This document shows, piece after piece, positions 7,517 through 14,598 of a stretch of DNA of 14,614 bases (the stretch's first letter is position 1; each line of letters begins with the position of its first letter). The stretch comes from SOIV01 sp964435925 (lineage in GTDB: Bacteria; Acidobacteriota; Aminicenantia; Aminicenantales; Aminicenantaceae): NCBI GenBank assembly GCA_964435925.1, contig CAYTBG010000074.1:1-14614 (forward strand). The letters are read 5' to 3'. The position numbers were made by a program, and so were the translations under genes. The notes beneath the pieces are model-generated. The model saw nothing but the letters and a program-made list of their open reading frames with translations, was not told where the DNA came from and did not search any database.

Positions 7517-7810
7517 ATGATCATAGCTGAATTTGCAATATTTCCCACAAGTGAAGGAGTATCAGTAAGTAAATATGTCAAAGAAGCCATTAAAGTTATT
7601 GAAAGTTCTGGACTAAAGCACGAAACCGGCGGCATGTCCACAACCATCGAAGCTCCTGATTTGGATACCTTGTTCAAAATCATAGAAAAATGTCATGAAG
7701 CTATGGTGAAAATGGGAGCCCAAAGGATTCATATAGACTTAAGGGTAGACCACCGCCTGGACGTAGAAGCCTCAATCGAATCAAAACTTAAGGCTCTGGG
7801 AAAAAGATAG
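7517..7810 (+). CDS. MTH1187-family thiamine-binding protein (DUF77)
   Basis: Small soluble protein of 97 residues in the MTH1187/YkoF-like thiamine-binding family: N-terminal IIAEFAIFPTSEGVSVSKYV, a GGMSTTIEA segment (39-47), and a C-terminal RIHIDLRVDHR strand (70-80). Family members bind thiamine or its pyrimidine part, but their cellular job is poorly defined. Its place 171 bases after thiM supports a link to thiamine. No good ribosome site is seen before the ATG (ACGGA at 7502-7506 at best), so translation may be weak. It ends 25 bases from the convergent amidinohydrolase gene, with no clear terminator between. Confidence 0.85.
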   Translation: MIIAEFAIFPTSEGVSVSKYVKEAIKVIESSGLKHETGGMSTTIEAPDLDTLFKIIEKCHEAMVKMGAQRIHIDLRVDHRLDVEASIESKLKALGKR

Positions 7811-7835
7811 GTTTATCACTCCTTAAAGAAACGCC

Positions 7836-8717
7836 TTAGACCTTTTCTCTCAGAAGAGGCCTGGTAAGGCAGGTGGGACCGCCCGCTCCCTTCTTAGAAA
7901 TTTCTTCTCCCCCATACTCCCAGATCTCAATTCCTTTATCTTTGAGCATCTGTTTTGTCTGAGGATTACCAGAAATCATTACGCATTTTCGGGGAGAAAC
8001 AGCAAGAATGTTACAAGCCATGGTCTCATATTCAGAATCTGGAACTTCAAGGAGTTGGATGCCTCGTCGCAGGAGCCACTCTCTGAAGGGCACGGGAAGA
8101 AGTCTGGAATAAACCACGGCTAAATCGTGATCGACAGGGCTGATGAGAGACATCAAATGGAGGACGTCACCGGGCCCTTTCCAGTGCGGTAGAGGAACGA
8201 CAATAAATTCATCAACAAAATCCCCGGTGAGCTCCTTTAACTGCCGAATACCTTCCTCGTTCGTGCGGTAGCCCAAACCCACAGCGAGGGTGCGCTCATC
8301 GATCCAAACCACATCCCCTCCTTCCAACGTTCCTTCACCGGTAATAGAGCCGAGAATGGGAATGCCCAATTCAAGGAGAAACTCTCCAGCGGCTGATGGC
8401 TCTGCACGACGTTTCTCTTTACCCATGTTGCACAATATAGACCCTTTATTCGTAATGATGACAGGATCATGCACATATATGGAATCGAGCCCCTTCTTAT
8501 CATTTTGGGGCAGATAATAAATTTCTGAGATGGACTTCTTCAGATACTCGACAAAATTATCATATTCCTTGAGTGCCTTATCGTAGTCTGGAGAAGCCAA
8601 ATAATTCAGCTCTTTCCATTGAGACTGAATATATTCTTGACCTACGAAGGCATCTTTAGGGTGTTTGAGCAAAAGACTTTTGATCTGATCAACCTCAGAT
8701 TGGCAGCCAAATTTCAT
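7836..8717 (-). CDS. Arginine deiminase / dimethylargininase-like amidinohydrolase
   Basis: A 293-residue guanidine-modifying enzyme of the amidinotransferase superfamily (pentein fold). The hydrolytic triad is visible: E132 in EGGDV, H187 in GDVLHLMSL and C283 in GGPTCLTRPL. D84 in the YVHDPVI motif is the likely guanidinium-binding residue. The length fits DDAH-like or short arginine deiminase-like proteins rather than the ~410-residue ArcA. The substrate (arginine, methylarginine or another guanidine) cannot be assigned from sequence. No arcB/arcC partner genes are nearby, so a fermentative ADI pathway is not supported here. The ATG has an AGAGGA ribosome site (8724-8729). It lies 63 bases downstream of mnmA on the same strand and may be co-transcribed. 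Confidence 0.85.
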   Translation of the reverse strand: MKFGCQSEVDQIKSLLLKHPKDAFVGQEYIQSQWKELNYLASPDYDKALKEYDNFVEYLKKSISEIYYLPQNDKKGLDSIYVHDPVIITNKGSILCNMGKEKRRAEPSAAGEFLLELGIPILGSITGEGTLEGGDVVWIDERTLAVGLGYRTNEEGIRQLKELTGDFVDEFIVVPLPHWKGPGDVLHLMSLISPVDHDLAVVYSRLLPVPFREWLLRRGIQLLEVPDSEYETMACNILAVSPRKCVMISGNPQTKQMLKDKGIEIWEYGGEEISKKGAGGPTCLTRPLLREKV

Positions 8718-8780
8718 GATTTTTCCTCTTTATAAATCATTATAGATAAAAAGGTCTTATCCCGGACTCCTTTTTCCCAC

Positions 8781-9896
8781 TTAAGCTGTTTTATCCAGAT
8801 TTTTTTCTCCTGATTTATGTATGATTCCGCCTCCAACAACCACATTTCTATCATAAAAAACTACAGCTTGGCCTGGAGTAACAGCTCTCTGGGATTTCTC
8901 GAATTCCACCAAAATTTGACCTGTATCCAAGGGAGTAAGAAGGGCTTTCGCTTCCCTGTGTTTGTATCTGATTTTAGCCTTTACATTCAGCGGCTTTGTT
9001 ATTTTAGCCTTGGAAATCAAGTTCACCTGGGAAGCCGAAAGAGTTTTTTCATAAAGCTGGTCAGAAGGGCCGACAACGATTGTATTCTTATCACTCAGCA
9101 TGGAAAGGACATACAGCGGTTGGGAAGCAGCTATTCCCATTCCCTTCCTCTGGCCAATGGTAAAATGCGTAATTCCCTCGTGCTGACCTAAAACTCGATT
9201 CTCGCGGTCTACGATAGGCCCGGGGCGGAAAGCTTTAGGAATTCTTTGGCGAAGAAACCGGACATAATCATTATCAGGAATAAAACAAATCTCTTGGCTT
9301 TCATGTCTCTGAGCCACAGAGAGACCTAATTTCCGTGCTTTTTCTCTTACCTTTTCTTTTGTGAAATTTCCGATCGGCATCAAAGTGCGAGAGAGCTGCT
9401 CCTGAGTTAAAGGATAGAGGAAATAAGACTGATCTTTCTTTTTATCCTTTCCCTTTTTTAGAAGATACCGCCCTGATTGAGTATCGTATTCAATGCGAGC
9501 GTGGTGGCCGGTAGCTAAATAATTTGCCTCAAACGTTTTGAGCTTTTTCATCAGAAAATCGAATTTAATATATTGATTGCAGCGGATGCAGGGATTGGGA
9601 GTACGGCCTTTGGAATATTCCCCGCAGAAGTCGGTTATCACATTCTTGTCGAACCGATCTCTAAAATCAACAACATAGTGCGAGATTCCAAGAGATATGG
9701 CAACGCGATGGGCATCTTCAGTTGCTTTCCACCCGCAGCAGCTTCTTAAGTTCTCCGATCTGCAGTAATCTTTGGGCAGGGAGAAGAGCTTCATCGTTAC
9801 TCCGATGACATCATATCCCTGCTCTTTGAGGAGAGCTGCGGCCACCGATGAGTCCACTCCACCGCTCATGGCTACAACTACTTTTCTCTGCTTCAT
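8781..9896 (-). CDS. mnmA: tRNA 2-thiouridylase MnmA
   Basis: ATP-dependent thiolase that makes the 2-thio group of U34 in tRNA Lys, Glu and Gln. It is 371 residues. Motifs: the PP-loop SGGVDSS (11-17), ATGHHARI (128-135), the catalytic cysteines C106 (xxCN) and C204 in SQEICF, and FTIGQRKGMG (245-254). Two extra cysteine features are present: C103 giving NPCIRCN, and C53-C54 with C45 and C91 in the N-terminal half. These occur in some MnmA subfamilies and might relate to an iron-sulfur cluster. Only a weak AGAAGAAG ribosome site abuts the ATG. Confidence 0.95.
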   Translation of the reverse strand: MKQRKVVVAMSGGVDSSVAAALLKEQGYDVIGVTMKLFSLPKDYCRSENLRSCCGWKATEDAHRVAISLGISHYVVDFRDRFDKNVITDFCGEYSKGRTPNPCIRCNQYIKFDFLMKKLKTFEANYLATGHHARIEYDTQSGRYLLKKGKDKKKDQSYFLYPLTQEQLSRTLMPIGNFTKEKVREKARKLGLSVAQRHESQEICFIPDNDYVRFLRQRIPKAFRPGPIVDRENRVLGQHEGITHFTIGQRKGMGIAASQPLYVLSMLSDKNTIVVGPSDQLYEKTLSASQVNLISKAKITKPLNVKAKIRYKHREAKALLTPLDTGQILVEFEKSQRAVTPGQAVVFYDRNVVVGGGIIHKSGEKNLDKTA

Positions 9897-9911
9897 CTTC
9901 TTCTAATCTAT

Positions 9912-9939
9912 AGGATACCAAAAAAAAGCCAACAGGCAA
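9912..9939 (-). promoter_or_regulatory. Weak candidate promoter for mnmA
   Basis: Reading the - strand, TTGCCT (9939-9934), a 16-bp spacer containing a T8 run, and TATCCT (9917-9912) lie just before mnmA. Both hexamers deviate from consensus, so this is tentative. Confidence 0.3.
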
Positions 9940-9958
9940 CATTATTTATTGTCATATC

Positions 9959-9977
9959 GAGATTGATTGTCATTGCG
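9959..9977. repeat. Possible fragments of the ATTGCGAGCG-type element
   Basis: GAGATTG (9959-9965), three bases, then GTCATTGCG (9969-9977). These look like the two ends of the palindromic element seen complete at 10205-10228, here back to back and without its core. The matches are short and may be chance. Confidence 0.25.
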
Positions 9978-9998
9978 CACATAATACTAAAAAAGTGT

Positions 9999-10007
9999 TG
10001 GTATAAT
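9999..10007 (+). promoter_or_regulatory. Orphan extended -10 element
   Basis: TGG followed by a perfect TATAAT (10002-10007). No convincing -35 hexamer and no gene lie directly downstream; alr starts 527 bases later. It could drive a small RNA or be chance in AT-rich DNA. Confidence 0.25.
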
Positions 10008-10020
10008 CATATATTCACTT

Positions 10021-10049
10021 TAACATGTTGGAAACATAACATATTGAAA
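10021..10049. repeat. Short imperfect tandem repeat, 16-bp period
   Basis: TAACATGTTGGAA (10021-10033) recurs as TAACATATTGAAA (10037-10049), 11 of 13 positions identical. It lies downstream of the orphan -10. Function unknown. Confidence 0.35.
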
Positions 10050-10204
10050 TAAACGCAGATCACAGGCTTTTCTATGAACGATCTAAAGACATTTTTGCCA
10101 CAAATGTTAAAGACGTTTAACTTTTGCATAAAAAAACCTCTCTATGATGCTAATTTAAATATAAATACACTTATGACTAACAACATTTTATTAGTATTAT
10201 GCCC

Positions 10205-10228
10205 ATTGCGAGCGAAGCGAAACAATCT
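10205..10228. repeat. Short palindromic element, ATTGCGAGCGAAGCG type
   Basis: ATTGCGAGCGAAGCGA, then AACAATCT: the ends ATTG and CAAT can pair around a GC-rich core. From memory, a very similar core is scattered through intergenic DNA of several bacterial lineages as a REP-like element. Only one full copy is seen here. Confidence 0.5.
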
Positions 10229-10249
10229 AATAAGTAAAAAGAAAATAGG

Positions 10250-10405
10250 AGCCTGTCCCCTTTTTTATCATTTTTTATAATCAATAAATTTCTTCTTCAA
10301 AGTGCGGGCTTGATGAATCAAGCCCCTACATAAAGAGAAAACCTCCCTTAGAATAAGTAGCCTCTCCCCTTTTTTACAACAGAAAAAGTAGCCTGTCCCC
10401 TTTTT
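10250..10405. repeat. Three copies of AGCCTSTCCCCTTTTT, with a palindrome between copies 1 and 2
   Basis: Copies at 10250-10266 (AGCCTGTCCCCTTTTTT), 10359-10375 (AGCCTCTCCCCTTTTTT) and 10390-10405 (AGCCTGTCCCCTTTTT), all in the same orientation. Copies 2 and 3 also share a preceding AAGT or AGT. Read on the - strand this is AAAAAGGGGACAGGCT, a motif I recall as an abundant dispersed repeat in some environmental genomes, often near REP-associated tyrosine transposases. No transposase gene is in this window. Confidence 0.7.
10306..10325. repeat. Perfect 9-bp inverted repeat, GGGCTTGAT/ATCAAGCCC
   Basis: GGGCTTGAT (10306-10314), two bases, ATCAAGCCC (10317-10325), followed by CTACA. On the other strand it reads TGTAGGGGCTTGATTCATC and onward, matching a class of TGTAGGGGC-headed hairpin repeats (recalled, not searched). 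It has no T-tract, so a simple terminator is unlikely. Confidence 0.6.
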
Positions 10406-10420
10406 CACGTTAAACTACTT

Positions 10421-10449
10421 TTGACACTAAATTTTTCCCGTGCTATAAA
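10421..10449 (+). promoter_or_regulatory. Strong sigma-70 promoter for alr
   Basis: A perfect -35 TTGACA (10421-10426), a 17-bp spacer ending in the extended TGC, and -10 TATAAA (10444-10449). Transcription would begin near 10456, giving a leader of about 78 bases before alr. This is the best promoter match in the window, and it begins 16 bases after the last repeat copy. Confidence 0.7.
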
Positions 10450-10533
10450 TTTTTAGGTGGCGGAGTAAAGAGTTTCGTCTTTAAATAGGGAAGTCGACAG
10501 TATATAAGAAATGCAAAATATCGGAGAAAAGGC

Positions 10534-11709
10534 ATGACTTTAAAAAATCAGGTTATTGTAAAGGAGAGCAGAAAAGAATCCTCCTATACATACAGGCTTT
10601 TAAAAACTTGGGCAGAAATAGACCTTGCAGCTGTTCGTTTTAATATAATTAACATTCAGAAGAAACTGGGCAAAAACATTGAATTAATGGCAATAGTGAA
10701 ATGTAATGCCTACGGTCACGGAGCAATCGAAGTTTCCGGGCAAATCCTTAATCTCGGAGTAAACGCTCTGGGTGTCTCCAGTCTGTATGAAGGTATTGAG
10801 CTTAGAGATATTTTTAAGGATATTCCTATAATTGTTTTAAGCTCAGGGATGAGCGGCCAGGCCGAAGAGTTTATTGAGCATAATCTCTCACCTGTTGTTT
10901 GTACGTGGCAGATGACAAACGCCCTGGCAGACGCGGCAAGAAAAAGAGGAACGCGGGCAAAGGTTCATATAAAGGTCGATACTGGTATGGGACGCATAGG
11001 AGTATGGCATGAGAGGGCAGACGAATTTACGAGGCAAGTTCATAAGATGCCTGACATTGAAATTGAGGGCATCTGCTCGCATTTTGCAACTTCGGATGAA
11101 CAGAATTTGGATTTTGCAAAACAGCAGTTTGAATGGTTTAATCGCTGCCTGGAAAAAATCAAAGATTTGCCGATAAGGTTCAAGCATATCTCCAATACTG
11201 GAGCAATATTTAGCCTTCCTGAGGCCCATTTGAATATGGTCCGTCCGGGACTTTCAATTTATGGTGTTAGCCCTTCTGAGTATGTCAAAGGCGCAGAGAA
11301 GCTCAGGCCAGCTCTATCTCTAAAGACAAAAGTAGCTTTTTTGAAGACGATTCCTAAAGGAAGGACACTCAGTTATGCCAGGACATATAAAACCGAAAAG
11401 GAGATGAAACTAGCAACGCTACCCGTTGGTTACGGAGATGGATATCCCCTTTCTCTTTCTAACAAGGGATATGTTCTGATAAGAGGGAAAAAAGCTCGAA
11501 TACTGGGGGCTGTTACCATGGACCAGATCATGGTGGATGTGACCGATATAAAAGATGTTAAGACTGAAGACGTTGCCGTCCTCATCGGAAAACAGGGTAC
11601 AGAAGAGATAACCGCAACCGAAATCGCCAGAATAGCAGGCACTATTCCTTATGAGATATTCACATCTATAAACAAGAGAGTCCAGAGAGTTTACTCGGAT
11701 AAGGACTAA
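10534..11709 (+). CDS. alr: Alanine racemase
   Basis: PLP enzyme that makes D-alanine for peptidoglycan. It is 391 residues, with an N-terminal TIM barrel and a C-terminal beta domain. K56 in VKCNAYGHG (55-63) is the PLP lysine; the motif usually reads VKADAYGHG, so two positions differ. The HIKVDTGMGRIG segment (145-156), H218-S220-N221, RPGLSIYG (237-244) and the second catalytic base Y281 in LSYARTY (279-285) are all present, as are M329-D330 of the substrate pocket. The N-terminal 23 residues precede the conserved TWAEIDL and form a short extension. The ATG follows CGGAG (10522-10526). The gene stands alone, and its stop lies only four bases from that of the convergent small ORF. Confidence 0.95.
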   Translation: MTLKNQVIVKESRKESSYTYRLLKTWAEIDLAAVRFNIINIQKKLGKNIELMAIVKCNAYGHGAIEVSGQILNLGVNALGVSSLYEGIELRDIFKDIPIIVLSSGMSGQAEEFIEHNLSPVVCTWQMTNALADAARKRGTRAKVHIKVDTGMGRIGVWHERADEFTRQVHKMPDIEIEGICSHFATSDEQNLDFAKQQFEWFNRCLEKIKDLPIRFKHISNTGAIFSLPEAHLNMVRPGLSIYGVSPSEYVKGAEKLRPALSLKTKVAFLKTIPKGRTLSYARTYKTEKEMKLATLPVGYGDGYPLSLSNKGYVLIRGKKARILGAVTMDQIMVDVTDIKDVKTEDVAVLIGKQGTEEITATEIARIAGTIPYEIFTSINKRVQRVYSDKD

Positions 11710-11713
11710 CGCA

Positions 11714-11815
11714 TTACTGTTTACGCTCTTCTTTCCTTCTCGAAAAGAAGAAATACCAGTTGACCAAAACTATGAGTAAAACACCGAAAACTGTGACGAT
11801 CAATTTTACGGGCAT
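11714..11815 (-). CDS. Small single-span membrane protein behind copA (33 residues)
   Basis: An ORF of 33 codons, not previously marked, starting 20 bases after the copA stop. A perfect AAGGAGGT (11828-11821) lies five bases before its ATG, the best ribosome site in the window, so translation is very likely. The product begins MPVKLIVTVFGVL and has one hydrophobic span (about residues 5-24, ending in NWYFFF) and a strongly charged tail SRRKEERKQ, so a Nin-Cout or Nout-Cin single-pass peptide. It resembles in style the anchor segment of small copper-linked cupredoxin-like membrane proteins but has no metal-binding domain. It may be an intact micro-protein that assists or regulates the ATPase, or a truncated anchor. 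Function unknown. Confidence 0.72.
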   Translation of the reverse strand: MPVKLIVTVFGVLLIVLVNWYFFFSRRKEERKQ

Positions 11816-11834
11816 CTTTAACCTCCTTCTAGTA

Positions 11835-14279
11835 TCAAAGCTTAACTCTCCTCAGTCTCAAGGAATTGGAAACAACCGAGACAGAACTAAAGGCCATGGC
11901 TGCTGAGGCAAAAATCGGGTTCAAAAGAATCCCAAAAAAAGGATAGAGCACGCCAGCAGCTAGGGGAATGCCTGCAGTATTGTAGAAAAATGCCCAGAAC
12001 AGGTTCTGCTTTATGATCTTTATCGTTCGTTTGCTCAGCTCAATGGCGGAAACAACTCCCCTCAGGTCGCCTTTGATTAACGTAATATCCGAAGCTTCCA
12101 TAGCCACATCCGTCCCAGAACCTATTGCTATTCCCACATCGGCCTGAGCCAAAGCAGGAGCATCATTTATTCCATCCCCCACCATCGCGACTCTTCTCCC
12201 TCCGGATTGAAGGCTCTTTATCTCATGAACCTTATCCTCGGGCAGAACTTCTGGGAGCACCCTATCAATCCCAGCCTTTCTGGCAATAGCTTCAGCCGTT
12301 TTCTTGTTATCTCCTGTAAGCATGATTACTTCTAATCCAAGTTTTTTCAGTTTCTCTACAGCTTGTAAAGAATTCTCCTTTAACGTATCGGCCACTGCAA
12401 TCAATCCAGCTGCCTTGCCTTCGAGGGATACGTACATCGGCGTCTTTCCATCACGGGCGAGTTCTTCTGCTTTCTCTTCTAAATTCCTCACCACTATTTG
12501 CTGCTTTTGCATCAGTTTTAGATTCCCCAGGAGAACTTTTTTCCCATCCACTTCAGCCTCGATCCCATGACCTTCAATGGCATTGAAATTCTTAGGATCA
12601 TGAAGCTCGATCTTCTTCTCCTTTGCTCTCTTTATGATTGCCTCCGCCAAAGGATGTTCAGAAACCTTCTCAGCACTGGCTGCGTATTTAAGAATTTCTT
12701 CTTCAGAGTAATCGTTTTGGGTGACTATATCCGTAATCTCTGGTTCTCCCCTGGTTAAAGTTCCCGTCTTATCAAAAACTATGGTATCAAGTTTATGGGC
12801 TGTTTCTAAACTCTCGCCTCCCTTGATCAGGATTCCTTTCTCAGCTCCTTTGCCAGTTCCCACCATGACAGCTGTTGGTGTGGCCAATCCCAGGGCACAG
12901 GGACAGGCAATAATCATTACAGCCACAAAAGTTAATAGAGCAAAGGTTAAGGCAGGAAAAGGTCCAAAGTTAAACCAGATGACAAAAGTAGCAATGGCAA
13001 TGGAGATAACAATAGGAACAAAGTAACCAGAGATGACATCCGCCAATCTCTGGATGGGAGCTTTAGAGCCCTGGGCGTCCTGGACAAGTTTTATGATCTG
13101 AGCAAGGGCAGTGTCTTTCCCAACTTTTGTTGCCTGGAATTTGAAACTCCCTGTTTTATTAATGGTAGCACCCATAACTTCATCCCCTGCTTTCTTTTTT
13201 ACTGGAATGCTTTCTCCTGTGATCATTGACTCATCGACCGCTGATTTTCCATCCTTGACAATTCCATCGACCGGAATTTTCTCCCCTGGCCTGACAATAA
13301 TCGTATCGCCGACTAAAACTTCTTCGACCGGAATATCCATTTCCTTTCCCTCTCTTATGACACGAGCTGTTTTAGGACTTAGTCCCATAAGCTTCTTTAT
13401 GGCTTCCGAAGTCTGTCCTTTGGCTCTTGCTTCAAGAAGCCTTCCAAGGAGTATCAGGACGATGATAAGCGCTGAGGTGTCGAAATAGACCTCGGGTTTT
13501 ATTCCTCCTGTTTCAAAGAAAGAAGGAAAGAGCGTTGCTGCGACACTGTAAAGATAAGCGGCTGAAGTGCCGACAGCTATCAAAGTGTTCATTTCAGCAT
13601 TTCTGTGTTTGAAGGCCCCCCAGGCTCCTTTATAGAATTGCCACCCAATCCAAAACTGCACAGGTGTAGCAAGCGCCCAGAGCACATAAAAATTACCCAG
13701 GAAGGAAGGAACCCATGGAAACCAGTGGCGAGTGCTTCCCAAAAATATCAAAAGGCCCAGGACCAACCCAGCTATAAACTTTATTTTCAATTTTTTGTAC
13801 TCTTTCTCCCGGATGAGTCTTTCCGGATCCTCTACTTCCTCTGAAGGGGCGAGTTCAAGGACCTTGTAGCCTGTTGATTCTATAGCACGCTTTATTTCCT
13901 TAATGCTCGTCTCTGAAGGAAGATATTCAACCTTGGCCTTCTCTGTAGCTAAATTCACCACAGCTTTTGTCACTCCTCTGGTTTGAAGAAGAGCTTTCTC
14001 TATTTTCTGGACACAAGATGCACACTCAATACCTTGAATAGGAAGTTCTAAAGATACAGTGCCCACCTCATAGCCGCTTTTTCTTACAGAAGAGATAAAA
14101 TCTTTTGGCTTAACCAATTGGGGCTGAAATAAAACAGTAGCTTTGGAGGTAGCAAAATTGACATTTGCCTTCTCCACTCCCTTTAATCCGGCCAGGCCCC
14201 GTTGGATTGTTGAAGCACAGCTGGCACAGCTCATCCCCACGATTGGAATATCAATTCTTTCAGACTTGGTTTTTTCCAT
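11835..14279 (-). CDS. copA: Copper-exporting P-type ATPase CopA (P1B-1)
   Basis: Pumps Cu+ out of the cytoplasm at the cost of ATP. It is 814 residues. Two N-terminal HMA metal-binding domains carry GMSCASC (C18, C21) and GIECASC (C86, C89). Eight membrane spans flank the soluble domains. Signatures: TGES (354-357), the transport motif CPC (459-461), phosphorylation site D503 in DKTGTLT, HP (542-543), TGDN (655-658) and GDGINDAP (701-708). YN (766-767) and MAFSS (795-799) in the last two spans mark Cu+ rather than Zn2+ or Cd2+ specificity. The start is ATG at 14279, but the nearest Shine-Dalgarno-like AAGGAAG (14301-14295) is 15 bases away, rather far, so translation may be coupled to csoR, whose stop is 22 bases upstream. 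Confidence 0.97.
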   Translation of the reverse strand: MEKTKSERIDIPIVGMSCASCASTIQRGLAGLKGVEKANVNFATSKATVLFQPQLVKPKDFISSVRKSGYEVGTVSLELPIQGIECASCVQKIEKALLQTRGVTKAVVNLATEKAKVEYLPSETSIKEIKRAIESTGYKVLELAPSEEVEDPERLIREKEYKKLKIKFIAGLVLGLLIFLGSTRHWFPWVPSFLGNFYVLWALATPVQFWIGWQFYKGAWGAFKHRNAEMNTLIAVGTSAAYLYSVAATLFPSFFETGGIKPEVYFDTSALIIVLILLGRLLEARAKGQTSEAIKKLMGLSPKTARVIREGKEMDIPVEEVLVGDTIIVRPGEKIPVDGIVKDGKSAVDESMITGESIPVKKKAGDEVMGATINKTGSFKFQATKVGKDTALAQIIKLVQDAQGSKAPIQRLADVISGYFVPIVISIAIATFVIWFNFGPFPALTFALLTFVAVMIIACPCALGLATPTAVMVGTGKGAEKGILIKGGESLETAHKLDTIVFDKTGTLTRGEPEITDIVTQNDYSEEEILKYAASAEKVSEHPLAEAIIKRAKEKKIELHDPKNFNAIEGHGIEAEVDGKKVLLGNLKLMQKQQIVVRNLEEKAEELARDGKTPMYVSLEGKAAGLIAVADTLKENSLQAVEKLKKLGLEVIMLTGDNKKTAEAIARKAGIDRVLPEVLPEDKVHEIKSLQSGGRRVAMVGDGINDAPALAQADVGIAIGSGTDVAMEASDITLIKGDLRGVVSAIELSKRTIKIIKQNLFWAFFYNTAGIPLAAGVLYPFFGILLNPIFASAAMAFSSVSVVSNSLRLRRVKL

Positions 14280-14301
14280 TATTTAAAGTTTTAGCTTCCT
14301 T

Positions 14302-14586
14302 TCAGTATTTCCTGAAGTTTTTTAAAACTTCGATGACTTCATCAATCTTTGCCTCTTTGTCATCTCTATTACCTTTTATAAAAGAACCCTTTACACATCC
14401 TTTAAGGTGTCTATTCAGGATATTCTCTTCGACACGCTTTATTGCCCCCACTACTGAAGATAACTGCGTGAGAATATCTATGCAGTATCTCTTCTCATCG
14501 ATCATTTTTTGAATACCCCTAATCTGTCCTTCTATTCTTTTTAAAGGTACTATTTCACCTAAGTGAGCAGTTGCTTGTTCTTTCAT
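14302..14586 (-). CDS. csoR: Copper-sensing transcriptional repressor CsoR
   Basis: Small all-helical repressor of the CsoR/RcnR/FrmR family (DUF156) that releases DNA on binding Cu+. With the ATG at 14586 it is 94 residues. The Cu+ ligands are C35, H60 and C64 in this numbering, spaced C-x24-H-x3-C exactly as in Mycobacterium CsoR, which supports copper rather than nickel or formaldehyde sensing. An in-frame ATG at 14598 is rejected as the start, because the GGAGGT ribosome site (14596-14591) lies between the two ATGs and correctly serves only the second. It is the first gene of the copper operon and presumably represses its own promoter at the window edge. Confidence 0.93.
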   Translation of the reverse strand: MKEQATAHLGEIVPLKRIEGQIRGIQKMIDEKRYCIDILTQLSSVVGAIKRVEENILNRHLKGCVKGSFIKGNRDDKEAKIDEVIEVLKNFRKY

Positions 14587-14598
14587 TAAAACCTCCAT

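Larger units (their letters stand above)
9897..10533. other. Gene-free, repeat-rich intergenic region
   Basis: This stretch of 637 bases separates the divergent mnmA and alr genes. A possible 68-codon frame at 10074-10280 has no ribosome site, has unconvincing composition and runs through two repeat elements, so I reject it as a gene. The region holds several unrelated short repeats (listed separately), an orphan extended -10 and the alr promoter. It looks like a landing site for short palindromic elements. Confidence 0.75.

Noticed and set aside
10074..10280. Possible 68-residue ORF on the + strand in the mnmA-alr spacer
   Set aside because: No ribosome site, no recognisable domain, and the 3' half is made of the ATTGCGAGCG and GCCTGTCCCC repeat elements.
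10250..10405. CRISPR array
   Set aside because: Copies are only about 17 bp, spacing is irregular (109 and 31 bp), and no cas genes are present.
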